Of a stretch of 64,000 nucleotides of DNA, positions 37,559 to 64,000 are shown piece after piece (within the stretch, counting starts at the first letter, position 1; every line of letters begins with the position of its first letter). The stretch covers positions 44,509,321 to 44,573,320 of the forward strand of contig OY978529.1 of NCBI GenBank assembly GCA_963854835.1, in the 5' to 3' direction. The position numbers and the translations under genes are program-made. Origin of the DNA: Megamerina dolium (taxonomy: Eukaryota; Arthropoda; Insecta; Diptera; Megamerinidae). The notes under the pieces are model-generated. The model was not told the origin of the DNA and made no database searches. It was given only the letters and a program-made list of their open reading frames with translations.

Positions 37559-38340
37559 GAAAAAAAATTATCCGATATGTTTATAATAACAGCATTATTA
37601 CGATAGAATAAATAAATCCAACACATGCCATTCTGGGTAATAAGCAACAAACAGCTATATCAGAACAATTATTTTTATGAAATCTTTGATTTATTGTCTA
37701 TACGATATTCCCCTTGGCCGACGGATTACTTTAAAAATTAGAATATAATATAATTAGACAAATTAAAAACCTCTCTCATTTACTATATGTATATTTTCCT
37801 ATATACATCTGAAAACAAAAGGGCAGCAAGCTTGTGCAACAGAGTTTAATAGACCTAGGTATCATTTCCCCAACATGACGGAAACTGGTTTATAAAAACC
37901 CAACAAAACGTAGCAAACCCACCGTAGTTCAACAATTAATTAGGAGCAACAGCAACATGATAAGTTAAAGTAAGCAACAACAGTAAGTAGTAATAAAATG
38001 AACTAAGTAAATCAAGTAACCACACCACGACCAGAATTTACAGAATGAAGAAGTGCTTTCCTTTCCGCTTCATAAATCTTTTTTTATACGGGGAAAACTG
38101 GAGAAACTCGATTGTAAAGTTTTGGTCCATCCACCATGCAGCCCTGATGTTGAATCTTGATACTATCATCTATTCCAGTTGCTTGAAAACTCCCTACTAA
38201 GAGAAAAATTGCAGTGTAACTATGGCTCCGAAAATCACTTGTCGGTGTTCTGTGGCCAACAAGGTTCGTTTTCATACCTATTTGCTACAATTATTATAAG
38301 TAGAAAAGACCATGAAAATGCAACGCTGATGAGTGGACGA

Positions 38341-38557
38341 ATCTTCCGGTAGTAACAATTTGCCATAGCAAAGATTCTAAAAGAACTCTCCGACAAAGCT
38401 CAGAAAAAGTGATGTCGCACGAGTTCTGCCATTCGGTAAAGGCTAAAATAAGTAAGTCCCTTCTAATAATGTCCAAAATTTAACACGCACAACAGTAATG
38501 GAAGAGAAGCTCGGCCTGCGAGCCCTTCGGGACTTTAAGTGCCACATATTTATTTTT
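38341..38557 (+). repeat. tRNA-derived SINE copy, head missing
   Basis: The body and tail are well preserved: CTTCCGGTAGTAACAATTTG, AAAGAACTCTCCGACAAAGC, GTGATGTCGCACGAGTTCTG, AATAAGTAAGTCCCTTCTAA, ATTTAACACGCACAACAGTA, GAGAAGCTCGGC, and a tail of CTTTAAGTGCCACATATTTA. The tRNA-like head is absent. Confidence 0.8.
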
Positions 38558-38669
38558 ATGGTAAACTCACAGATAAAAAGCGTGTGACAAATGTATAGGA
38601 TTTTTCAATAGGGATAATATAAAATTCGCCATCACATTTCGGCCATAAGTGTTAATGTGTCATGAGTTG

Positions 38670-38885
38670 TGATTTAATACCATTGGACTAATTTTTCTGG
38701 GAATAAACCAGACACTATTCATGCTTTAAAAGCCAATATTCAACGTGCTATCCATGACATATGATCCGATTTAGTGCAAAAAGTGCTCGAAGATTGGGTT
38801 CATTGAATTCGTTCCAGCAAAAAGTCATGTCAGAGGTCATTTGAATGATTTTATATTCCAAACTTAATAGTATCGATTGTATTTT
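38670..38885 (+). mobile_element. DD41D-type mariner 3' remnant
   Basis: The translation gives CDLIPLD, FFWE, then ALKANIQRAIHDI, DLVQKVLEDWVH and a broken GHLNDFIF end. These correspond to the third Asp box and the C-terminus of DD41D transposases (KTNIRHVMAEIP ... GGHLNDVVF in the copy at 194-1499). Confidence 0.72.
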
Positions 38886-39511
38886 ACTTTAAATAAAAAA
38901 CATTTGAATTGCCTCAACAATTAATGTGTTTATTATTTCAAAAGAAAGCATATCATGCTTAATGAAAATCCCTTTATTCATAGTTTCGAAAAAATTGGGG
39001 CATAAGTCCAAAATACGAAACCCTCAGGAAAAAAGTAATAAATTTAGCTCGGCCGAAGGCCGGTTAAAAAAAAAAGCTTTCATTTTAAAATAATAATGGT
39101 CATGAAGCCAGCGTCGTGCGCCCTACCAAGGGCCGGCTTTCAGAAGAGGCTTGTATCCAAAAATAATGTTAATCGCGAATCTGAATTTGAAGATATACAG
39201 GTAATTGTATTGTAAAAGGCCTTTATGAAGTGTCAACTTAAAAAAGATATTAAAAATTAAATTAAATTAAATTTAAAAAAAAAAATTAAAGGATATTGTA
39301 TCACTCGTATTATGGTGCTAAATTTTCGATAGGTTAATGAGGCACATTTTAGAAAAAAAAGTCGGTAAAAAGGTATTAAAAACACCTTTCTTCTGATACT
39401 CATATTGTGAAAAAAATTTTAACTTTGACCAATAGCAACGCTTTAAAAATTTTTTTATTTGTTACATTTACAAAAATAAGCTCTATCCGAGTTTTTATTT
39501 TTTTCCCGTTA

Positions 39512-40039
39512 TAGCCTAGATAGATGGCAGCCTAATTCCGGATTACCGGCGCACTTAATCCGAATAAAATAATAACCTGACAGAAGGCAGTATTGCGGAT
39601 TAACTAAACGGCTGATTGCTGTTTTATTAGGTCTGTCCACTTACATTACTATCACTATCAATTTCTGTCATCTATCACTCTCGATATGAGAAAATCTACA
39701 AGAAGTACGTGAACTGAAAACTATCAGAAACTTGTAAATTGACATTCACCGTTCATAATTGACAGCTGGATTTATTTGTTCGCCAACACTTTTCATGTTG
39801 AAAACTGAAAACAATTGTTGAAAGTTTTTCGTTTGCGAACACACCTAATGTTTTGTAAAATGGATAGAGAAAAATTCACAATAGACAATTTTCAGCAGTG
39901 TTGCCATCGCAAATTGCCCTAATCCTCTTTTATTTTGAAAATTAACTCATAGAGTTTATGCGGATTAGCTGCAGTTAATGCTCGAGTTAATTCGAATTAA
40001 CTAGGTAATCCGGAATTAGGCTGCCGTCTGTCTAGGCTA
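39512..40039. mobile_element. 528-bp TIR element, TTA duplication (Harbinger-like)
   Basis: The 35-bp terminal inverted repeats, 39512-39546 (TAGCCTAGATAGATGGCAGC then CTAATTCCGGATTAC) and 40005-40039, differ at two positions. TTA flanks both sides (39509-39511, 40040-40042). Degenerate GCGGATTA motifs recur inside. There is no coding capacity. The 3-bp TTA duplication points to PIF/Harbinger, but the termini differ from those of the TTA element at 24636, so this would be a second family. Confidence 0.85.
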
Positions 40040-42087
40040 TTAGGGGTCCGTTATCTGGATTTGTCCCTTTTCATTGATAAAAAAATTCTATCTTTGATAA
40101 TTCGAAAAAAAAATTTTGTTTGTGCTAAACAACAAAAACAGATTAGCATTTTCATATTAAAACTAATTGGATGCCTATCTGCAAACATATATTTTTTACA
40201 ATTTCTTTTATACAGAAACCTAATTTTCACTTTTCTCGTTCATTCATTTGTTGAGAAAATTTCAATTTTAAATACATTGAATATTGCGAGGTCATTTCCT
40301 GCATTGAATACCCATTTTTTTCAAACAAACTTCATCAATCTGGACGAAACATCATATTGTAACGAGTATTGAGGTTATTCATCACTAATTGTGAATAGCA
40401 CGAATAATGGTAGCATCGAAACCAAGGTCAACAAAAAGGAATAACCGGATCAAGCCAACAATGAAGAATGTGAACAAATTAGATAACCATAAAAGAAGAT
40501 TCTATGGTATTGCCAGAGAGTATAAATAGATAGAACAGGGTTGATTCCAGTAGAATTATAGTTACACAAAATAAAAACGTAACAATATTTTGTAGGTAAT
40601 TGTTAAATCGAATATTTCTAGCTTATGAGAGAGTAAAATTCGTGTTGGAAATATTGCTGCCATACCTACGGCCATTTTAATGTTCAAACAACAAGAAACA
40701 ACATTTATCTTAACTATCCTTAATATTCCATTTGCTAATATTTGTTATAGCATTATTCCATGCCAAAAAAAAAAAAAAATTGACGTGAATTACAGAGATA
40801 TTTACATTGTTCCAATAGCTTACCTTGGAAAAGAAAAGAAAAATACATAAATCTACTACCTATGACGAGTACCTACTACCGACTACCGACTATTGCCACA
40901 ATTAAAAAAAAAAGACAAACAATTAAATGTTCATTTTGAAATTTGAAACAATAAAGTATTTATTTCTTTTATAATATTTATATGATTTATTGTTATTGGT
41001 ATTCAATCACTTTGAATTTTGTCTACTCTTTCAATCGTTATTTCAAATATTATAGTAACTATAAACATAACATACTATTTTATATGTATTTTTACGACAA
41101 CTCTATTGTTTGCGAAGTTGCGTTTCATCAAAACTACGCATGATACATACACACATAGGTATTTATTATATGTAGAAATAAAAATTGTTATTTTTTCTTT
41201 ATTGTTGTTTCTTAGTTTTATTCTCAAAAAATGAAATTATCCATGTATATATATATATATAGCATATTAATAAATTATGCAAACTCAACTCATCATTATC
41301 ATCATTCAAGATCATGAAGATCATCCATCATTTTTTTTTTTTAATTTACATTTCAAATATCATTGTGAATTATTTCTAGGTATTACATACTCGCACAAGA
41401 GACAAAAAAAAAGACATTAAAAATAATACATGTGATTATTAAGTATTGAAATTCATTTTCTTTTTCGTTTTTCCTTCATTCTCTTTTGATTTTACTCTTA
41501 ACTAAAAATCCAGCTAAACTCTTTACAAAACGGGTACAGGAGGTTATATGCGTTATATGCATTTTAAGATAGATTTCTGTTTCTTTTTATTTTTTTTTAA
41601 ATATTTTTTATAATTTTTACAATGAAGAAAACTACAACGTATGAATGCTGTCTGTGTCTACAATTGCTCGTATGAGTTTTTACCACTTTAAATACATTTT
41701 ATTATATACATACACACACACAAATCTATGTATGCATTAGTACTAAATAAATACAACGTATTTGTTTTCCGTTTAATTACCTTCTTTTATAAACATTTTT
41801 CTTGAGCCAAGGTGAATGCAAAAACATGGCTAAATACAGAGTTGCAATCGTATATAAAACGTTGAAGATTATTTTTGTATAGCTAATGTAATTACATAAA
41901 ATGAATTCAACAAGAGACACATTATTTGTGATTTACAATACAATAATATCATACTTAATAATAACAATTACATAGACATTACTCATATATGACTACTAAA
42001 TTATACATATAGGATTTAAAAACTAAACGAATAAATAAAATAAAAAAATTTTTTATTTAATAATAATATGTAGGTATATAATATATA

Positions 42088-42362
42088 CTCTTCGGAGCCT
42101 ATAAGATGGGACCTACTTATATTAGCCGGTTTCGAACGGCAGAGCCTTCTTTGTGACATCACTTCTTTTACTGAGCTTTGTCACACAGAGCTCTTTTAGA
42201 AGTGTTTTCATGGCAAATTGTTACTGACCGGCAGAATTGCCAATTGCTTGCCGGTAGGTGGATACCGTTCGAAAGAAAAATCTTTTCGATAATAAATTTC
42301 ATTTCAATCGGTGATTGAACCCACGCAATCTACAGATCAGAAGCCCAACGCACTAACCATAT
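42088..42362 (-). repeat. tRNA-derived SINE copy
   Basis: On the plus strand it shows GGGACCTACTTATATTAGCC, GAGCTTTGTCACACAGAGCT, CATGGCAAATTGTTACTG, AATTGCCAATTGCTTGCCGG, ACCGTTCGAAAGAAAAATC and a head GGTGATTGAACCCACG ... AACGCACTAACCATATGG. All match the family in order; it is transcribed from the minus strand. Confidence 0.82.
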
Positions 42363-43603
42363 GGTAAAAAAAAAAAAGATAACCTTTACTTAAAGCTAAA
42401 CAGGGATGTTTTTACTTTGTAATAGTAAAATACACAAAAAGGGTACACATACAACAAATTTAATTATGCTGAATGGACTTTTTATTTATTTAGTTATTCA
42501 TTTTATTGGCTCAAAGATGTCATAGAGACATAGAACCATAGAGAGTAATGAAAAGAAGGGACACAATTAATTGCCTATTTATTTCATGCTTCAAGGAAGC
42601 ATATTGCCCTAATTTATAAGTAGCGAAGGGTGATGCTACATGGACATAGTTCTTTAATTCCACATACTTAATTTTGTGGAATGTTGTGAAATGTGTTGTG
42701 TTTTTTGGAAAGCCTAATCAATTATCTTTAAATGCTGCCATAGCATCTGCCATTATCGATGTTAAAAATATTTTTAAAAAAGACGCCTACAAAATTCGAC
42801 ATAGAACATTTTATTTAAAAAGCCATATTACAAATGATAAACGATGATTTTTTGGTGGATTTAGGAAAAACAAATTATGTCTAGTATTGAAATTGAAAAT
42901 TGCAATTAAATTGAATTATTTGTGAATGATTTTTTTATAAATTTTTTAAAGAATTGAGCTAAGACGATGAGACGATGTTTCAATGCCTGAAAAACAGTTG
43001 GTATACATGAAGGCGTCGAGAGATGATGGAATAACATTGAAAAATTGTTTTGTTTTTTTACTATTTAATGTTTCAGAGCAAATGCAGCAAATTTTAGATA
43101 GGTCAATTGTATCAGATATTATATTCATATGTAATTAATGTTAATAATTAATATGTTTAGACAAAATCTCTGCGTGGTTATTTGTTTTGGATTTTTGGTT
43201 CCGCTATAGTTATGGACTATGAATATCTTGCAACTATTGATTTGCTTGTTTAAATACACTCATATATATGCTGTACTTAATTGTTATTGTATTTGTTTCT
43301 TATTTGCAAATTCAAAATATATCAATAATTCAATAAATAAATAAAATATTTACAGTATATTTATTTTTCATAATAATTTTTTCATTTTCAAATTAATCAA
43401 TAAAATATTTTCTTTTCATTAATTAAAAAAAGGCATAAAAATTTTTCAGTTTTGCCACGCAGCCATTGTTGCATTCATACGTCGCGCCGCCTTCACATAT
43501 TCGATATCCAATTCTTAATACTAAATTTTCTGTTTCTTTATATATGTGTATGTTATGTATAAGTAGTTGCAAAGTTATATTCATGTTGCATGTTGATTTT
43601 TTA

Positions 43604-43714
43604 AAAGCTATCTTCCTCTTCCTCTTCCTCCCCCTCATCATTATCAACATAGTCAATATCCACAATTTCAAGCTCATTCTCCTCATCCACGGCATCGATT
43701 TCGACAACATGATG
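43604..43714 (-). CDS. Candidate readthrough extension, MTUS-like gene
   Basis: Directly after the TGA at 43715-43717 the same frame stays open for 37 codons, up to TAA at 43601-43603. The peptide begins HHVVEIDAVDEENELEIV and ends EEEEEEDSF. It is strongly acidic, with codons unlike the AT-rich 3' UTR beyond it. The stop is followed by C (TGA-C), the context most prone to readthrough in Drosophila. Alternatives are an allele-specific premature stop, with this being the true C-terminus, or chance. Confidence 0.55.
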
Positions 43715-59881
<16,167 letters not shown>

Positions 59882-59937
59882 TTTCGTTCTTCTGATCGTT
59901 TCTTTATACCACTCACAGTTACAATAGGTTCAGACAT
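59882..59937 (-). promoter_or_regulatory. Upstream ATG overlapping the MTUS-like start
   Basis: A minus-strand ATG at 59937 (MSEPIVTVSGIKKRSEERK) opens an 81-codon frame that overlaps the presumed start at 59881 in another frame and ends at 59692. It could act as an inhibitory upstream ORF. It could also be the true N-terminus if splicing or a sequence error links it to the main frame. Confidence 0.4.
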
Positions 59938-61878
59938 AGTATCTCTTATAAATTATATGGATTTTTTTCTTTTTGTTTAATTTCCAACTTGCTTTTTGCT
60001 TATGGTTAACACTGAAAGAGGGATCATATCGCCCAAAGTTGGTATAATTTGAAATTTTTTCTTATTTTCGAATTTTACTATTTTTTTTTTCGTTCTATTT
60101 TTCGATATTTCAATGAAATTTGTATAAAACTGTCATTTAGTTGAATTTATTTAAAAATGATTTCATTCTATTTGAAAACATTTCGTATTTTTCAAGTGTT
60201 TCCATTCAATTTTGTAGGGGAGAATTTTTGAATTAAAAATAAAATAAAATTTCGCAAATAAAGTTTTTATACATCAACCCTAATAACTCCGAAGAAAATG
60301 TAAAATTAGTCGAACAATGACAATTCGAAATCAATTTCACAACCAGAAAATTCAAAAACACATACACATAAGATCAATTTTATTTTGCGTCCGATTTATA
60401 TCCTGTTGAATTCTAAAACAATTGCCTTATATTGAAACAATTACAAGAAATTTGTTGTTATACTCGTCTCCTGTCTCAGAGGCACAAAATTTACGCATTT
60501 GCCTCAGCTATCAAATCATGAGTCGCAACGGCTCTGAGCCATACTTTCACTCTCCACCCTATGTACATATGTATTCATTATATCATCTCAACTTTTATCA
60601 CTTTATTTATTCATTAGGCATCACTAAATGATGTGTATGCTAATAAAATTGTTGCAAGCGCCATGACATATGATCAATAAGTAATTCATTATAATTCGAT
60701 TGAAACTTTATGTAAACTTGATTTCGGTGTCACTTTTATTTGTCTCAATTAAATTGCTGCCATTCCCCAAGACACTCACGATTTCGTTTATGAATGATAA
60801 ACGCGGTGACCAGCATGAGAACTGTTTGCCCACTAATATTAAATACATATTTTCACCATAAGAACCACAATGGCTCGTGTGATGAAGCTCATACGTATTC
60901 TCACCATTATATGTTGATCATTTGCCAAAATTGAATACAAAAAATGAAGAAAAAAAGCAGATACAACAATAATGTGATTCTGTCTCTACAAAAAAAGTTT
61001 GACTAATTGTAGCTTTTTTTATTAAAGCGGCGTCAACAACAACAACTGAGACGGCGCGATCACTATATCACTCATATAGCCTTTATGGTGGTGAACATTT
61101 ATGTAAATGTGGTGAATATGCTGATTTGCTACGACTGAAAAGAGTACTCTATTCGGTTGGTATTGCGCATTTATGTTCGAAGAAGTATAACTGCTTAAAA
61201 ATTTATCCCATTTTAATAATTCTTTTTGTGTTCAGTAGGAAAAGTTTAACTGAAATATAGGTGACTTACCTAAAAGGGACATTTATTAATGAATCACTGA
61301 TTTTTCACATTCGGCGAATTGGCATAATAATGTCAAAAAATTGACAGTATATGTTTCAGCAATATCATAGAGAACGCTACGATTTTTTTTTTTTGTAAAA
61401 CCATATTTAAATTACTTAATTAATAAATAAAGTTTTAGTACATTCTTTTCAGCCGGCCCTATTTTCTCGTAAAAACAATTGTTATTTTAATAAATTCATG
61501 CCACAAAAAGTCGGAGAAGAAAAACATTAAAACAACAACAATAACAATTATCGTCCAACTTTTTTATATACTTGGGCTGCATGACTAATTTGTGTGTGCT
61601 GCTCAACGTGAAGCTTATTGGGAGGAAAGAGGATTATATGTGTGTATGGATGTGTGTGAGTATATAAATTTTGCGTTAAACAAAACACTTTTCGCATTGT
61701 GGCTATTGTTGTTTTATTTTAATTTTTTTTTTTTTTGTATACTTTTTCATTACAAATTTGTTTACGCATGGATATTCACAATAGCGCGCCAATAAAGGTA
61801 CTAGATATAAAAGTGCAAAATATATTTATATGACGTCATGTACTATATTCACATCTGGAGGTGATCGCAAAAGTTATC

Positions 61879-61899
61879 ACACACACACACACACACACA
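61879..61899 (+). repeat. (CA)n microsatellite
   Basis: Ten or so CA units. Confidence 0.9.
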
Positions 61900-62189
61900 G
61901 ACAAGTCGAAAGAAGTGAACAATGGTATATTATTTTTTTTTTTCGTGTTCCCTAGTCATATTTTATTTTGATAGTTTGAATGAACTTATGTCATGTGCCA
62001 TTCACTCTGTCTGAAAATATTAATTCAATTTTACTTAAATACAATTGTGAATGTAAGTATTGTGCAATAAATTATAAAATATAGAATAAAAAAAAAATAT
62101 TAATTAATTCAAAAAAGACTTTAGCAAAATAAACGAACATAACTCAATTATATCATATAATTATTGTTTTCAACTTGCTACAAAATTAT

Positions 62190-62615
62190 AGTCGAGTAAG
62201 GGGAAATATATAATATATCCCAATAAACCATATTCTGAGCGTTTGCAAAATATGACTCCAAAACGAATCATAATTATGTATGTTTTTGATGGTGTTTAGT
62301 AAATGTTATGATCCTAACAAACCAAACGACTCAGATAAAACACTCTTTGCCCTGTATTTAGAAGCGTTTCGCTCATATTTAAGCTTATGAAGGAGATGTA
62401 TAAATGTTATTTCCTTCCTGATTTGATTGATAATTGTGAGCCATAAAATATTTCTAAATATGAATCATAAATGAGTTTCAAAAGAATCAGAATTTTGTAT
62501 ATTTTTTATACTTTTTAGTAAATGTTCATATTATCGCAATAAACCAGACGATTCAAATAGGACACTTTTTGGGTCATACTTAGAAGCTTTTCGCTCATAT
62601 TTGAGCTCATAAGTA
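62190..62615 (+). repeat. Diverged ~219-bp tandem duplication
   Basis: Two related segments share TTTAGTAAATGTT (62295 and 62514), AATAAACCA/AACAAACCA with ACGACTCA/ACGATTCA, and AGAAGCGTTTCGCTCATATT versus AGAAGCTTTTCGCTCATATT. The spacing is about 219 bp. Similarity is moderate, indicating an old duplication. Confidence 0.65.
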
Positions 62616-62620
62616 AAAAT

Positions 62621-62763
62621 TTGCCATAAAAACGCTTCTTAAAGAACTCTGTAATAAGGCTTATATATAAAAGTCTCTTCTAATACTGTCCAAAAATTTA
62701 ATACGCAAACCGGTTCGGTCAGAGGGCCTCCTTCAAGCCTAAACGTGTCACACTTTTTTTTTT
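62621..62763 (+). repeat. SINE tail portion
   Basis: The family's distal blocks are present: TTCTTAAAGAACTCTGTAAT, AGTCTCTTCTAATACTGTCC, AATTTAATACGCA, GGTCAGAGGGCCTCC and a GTGTCACACTTTTTTT end. The head and most of the body are missing. Confidence 0.7.
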
Positions 62764-63062
62764 ATTTCGAATTTTCAAGTTCCTTTAATTAACCAAACAA
62801 CAAAATATTGTATAATCCAAAGCTTACAAAATTAATTGAGAGACAAACAAAATATAAAACAAAAACATGACCTCTTAAATACAAAACGATGTAGGAACTC
62901 ACTGAAAATCTAAACAGCAATAATTCCATCAAATCTTTATTCAATAAAATAAGAGTCAAAGTTGGCCATAGAAAACAATAGCGTGTGAGTTTGTAATTTA
63001 ATTGGAAGCGTTACTTAAGATAGTGGTAAGCGTATCGAGTTGTAATTGATTGGATTAACAAT

Positions 63063-63086
63063 AACAACAACAACAACAACAACAAA
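63063..63086 (+). repeat. (CAA)n microsatellite
   Basis: About eight CAA units. Confidence 0.9.
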
Positions 63087-64000
63087 CAATATACGATGAG
63101 TACAAGAAATTGTTATACCCTAATAATTCTTAATCTTAAACATGATCAACACCAAAGCATACTTGATATTCTCATTCAGATTTTTTCCTTCATGATTCTC
63201 ACAGATAATTATATATTTGTTCCCTCGGAAAAAGAAAATATATAAAAACTAACGATAAAAAGTACGATAAAATCGTTCACATAACGGCAATAACATGTTC
63301 ATTGTTCGCAAATACTATCTACTGTTGCATGCAGCCATACACTTATAGCGCATAAAACAAAACAAAATGCAAGTTCAATGATATGACCGATTTTTTATTA
63401 TTATTTTGCACTTGTTCTTTAGCTAACGATCAGCTGCGATCTGGCCATACATACATTCATTCATTCATTCGTATAAAAATAGGCCCCATAAGGAAAATGT
63501 ACAAGGCCACACATGCCAGAGGGCACCCATAAAAGATCCCATAATAGACTTTATCACAAACATCTATCATTTTGACAGTATCTTACAATAATTTACTAAT
63601 AAAAATTTTCTTAGCATTTCATTTACTTGCTTGTTGCAGCAATTGAAGTTGAATGGTGAAAATTGATTATTGTTAAAGACTAGTGAAATTAATACGTATA
63701 TTGGTTATATCCAACAGCGATTAGTTGATTAGTTAATTTTTTGTATAATATGGAAAAAAACTATTCTTCGTCGGACCAACAAAAGTCATAACCATGGCAT
63801 ACATTAAGGGGTTATTACTTGTATAGATTGAGGTGCAAATAAGAAAATAGCACATTCTCTGTGGCAAAGTAATTCTACTTTCCTATAGGGATACACGTTC
63901 AAGCCATCATTTATTTGTAAACACGTACAGCATAAACAAATAATAAAATAATTATTAAATCGCCTCGCTAGCGATTACTTATTTCATTATATACATTAGA

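Larger units (their letters stand above)
37559..43600. other. Intergenic, convergent ACSF2-like B and MTUS-like
   Basis: This is 6 kb between two 3' ends. It contains two SINE copies, a DD41D remnant and a 528-bp TTA-flanked element (listed separately), with poly-A/poly-T runs. The rest (notably 40050-42080 and 42370-43400) is AT-rich sequence without recognisable content. Confidence 0.55.
59938..64000. other. Upstream of the MTUS-like gene, no gene seen
   Basis: This 4 kb of AT-rich DNA contains CA and CAA microsatellites, a diverged 219-bp duplication and a SINE tail (listed separately). The upstream promoter of the long isoform should lie just right of 59940 but shows no clear motif. No coding region was recognised. 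Confidence 0.55.

Overview
The window looks like nuclear DNA of a higher fly, most likely a tephritid fruit fly. This is inferred from AT-rich DNA, spliced genes with close Drosophila counterparts, and a DD41D (rosa-type) mariner, a lineage first reported from Ceratitis. No bacterial, viral, rRNA or free-standing tRNA genes were seen.

Five genes can be supported. (1) The 5' end of nompC (TRPN mechanosensory channel) lies on the minus strand: exon 1 at 12352-12729 and exon 2 at 6723-6824. The rest of the gene continues off the left edge. (2-4) Three paralogous ACSF2-type acyl-CoA synthetase genes follow. One is on the minus strand (17833-23591). Two are in tandem on the plus strand (27833-30634 and 32960-37558). 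All three have four exons, identical intron phases and a 142-nt third exon. I rebuilt their short presequence exons from splice phase. The first two are head to head across a 4.2 kb intergenic region. (5) A long minus-strand gene (43715-59881) encodes an MTUS1/ATIP-family coiled-coil microtubule protein, probably the fly toucan gene. It has a long isoform (1245 aa) and a short one (756 aa) from an internal TATA-type promoter. Its TGA stop lies in the leaky TGA-C context and is followed by a clean, acidic 37-codon in-frame extension.

The remaining sequence is introns and spacers filled with mobile DNA. It holds a nearly intact DD41D mariner with perfect TA duplications and one stop codon, and at least four decayed relatives. 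There are also three DD34D mariner remnants, five 3' ends of one RTE-like non-LTR family (one with a clear target-site duplication), and two or three Jockey-like remnants. Eleven partial or full copies of a tRNA-derived SINE are present. Several non-autonomous inverted-repeat elements occur too: two with TTA duplications, one of 730 bp with TTAA duplications nested in an older element, and a 251-bp foldback element upstream of nompC.

The most novel observations are the candidate stop-codon readthrough, the decayed tandem duplicate of the toucan-like alternative promoter/exon, the SINE family, and the nested TTAA element whose empty site can be inferred from a paralogous copy.
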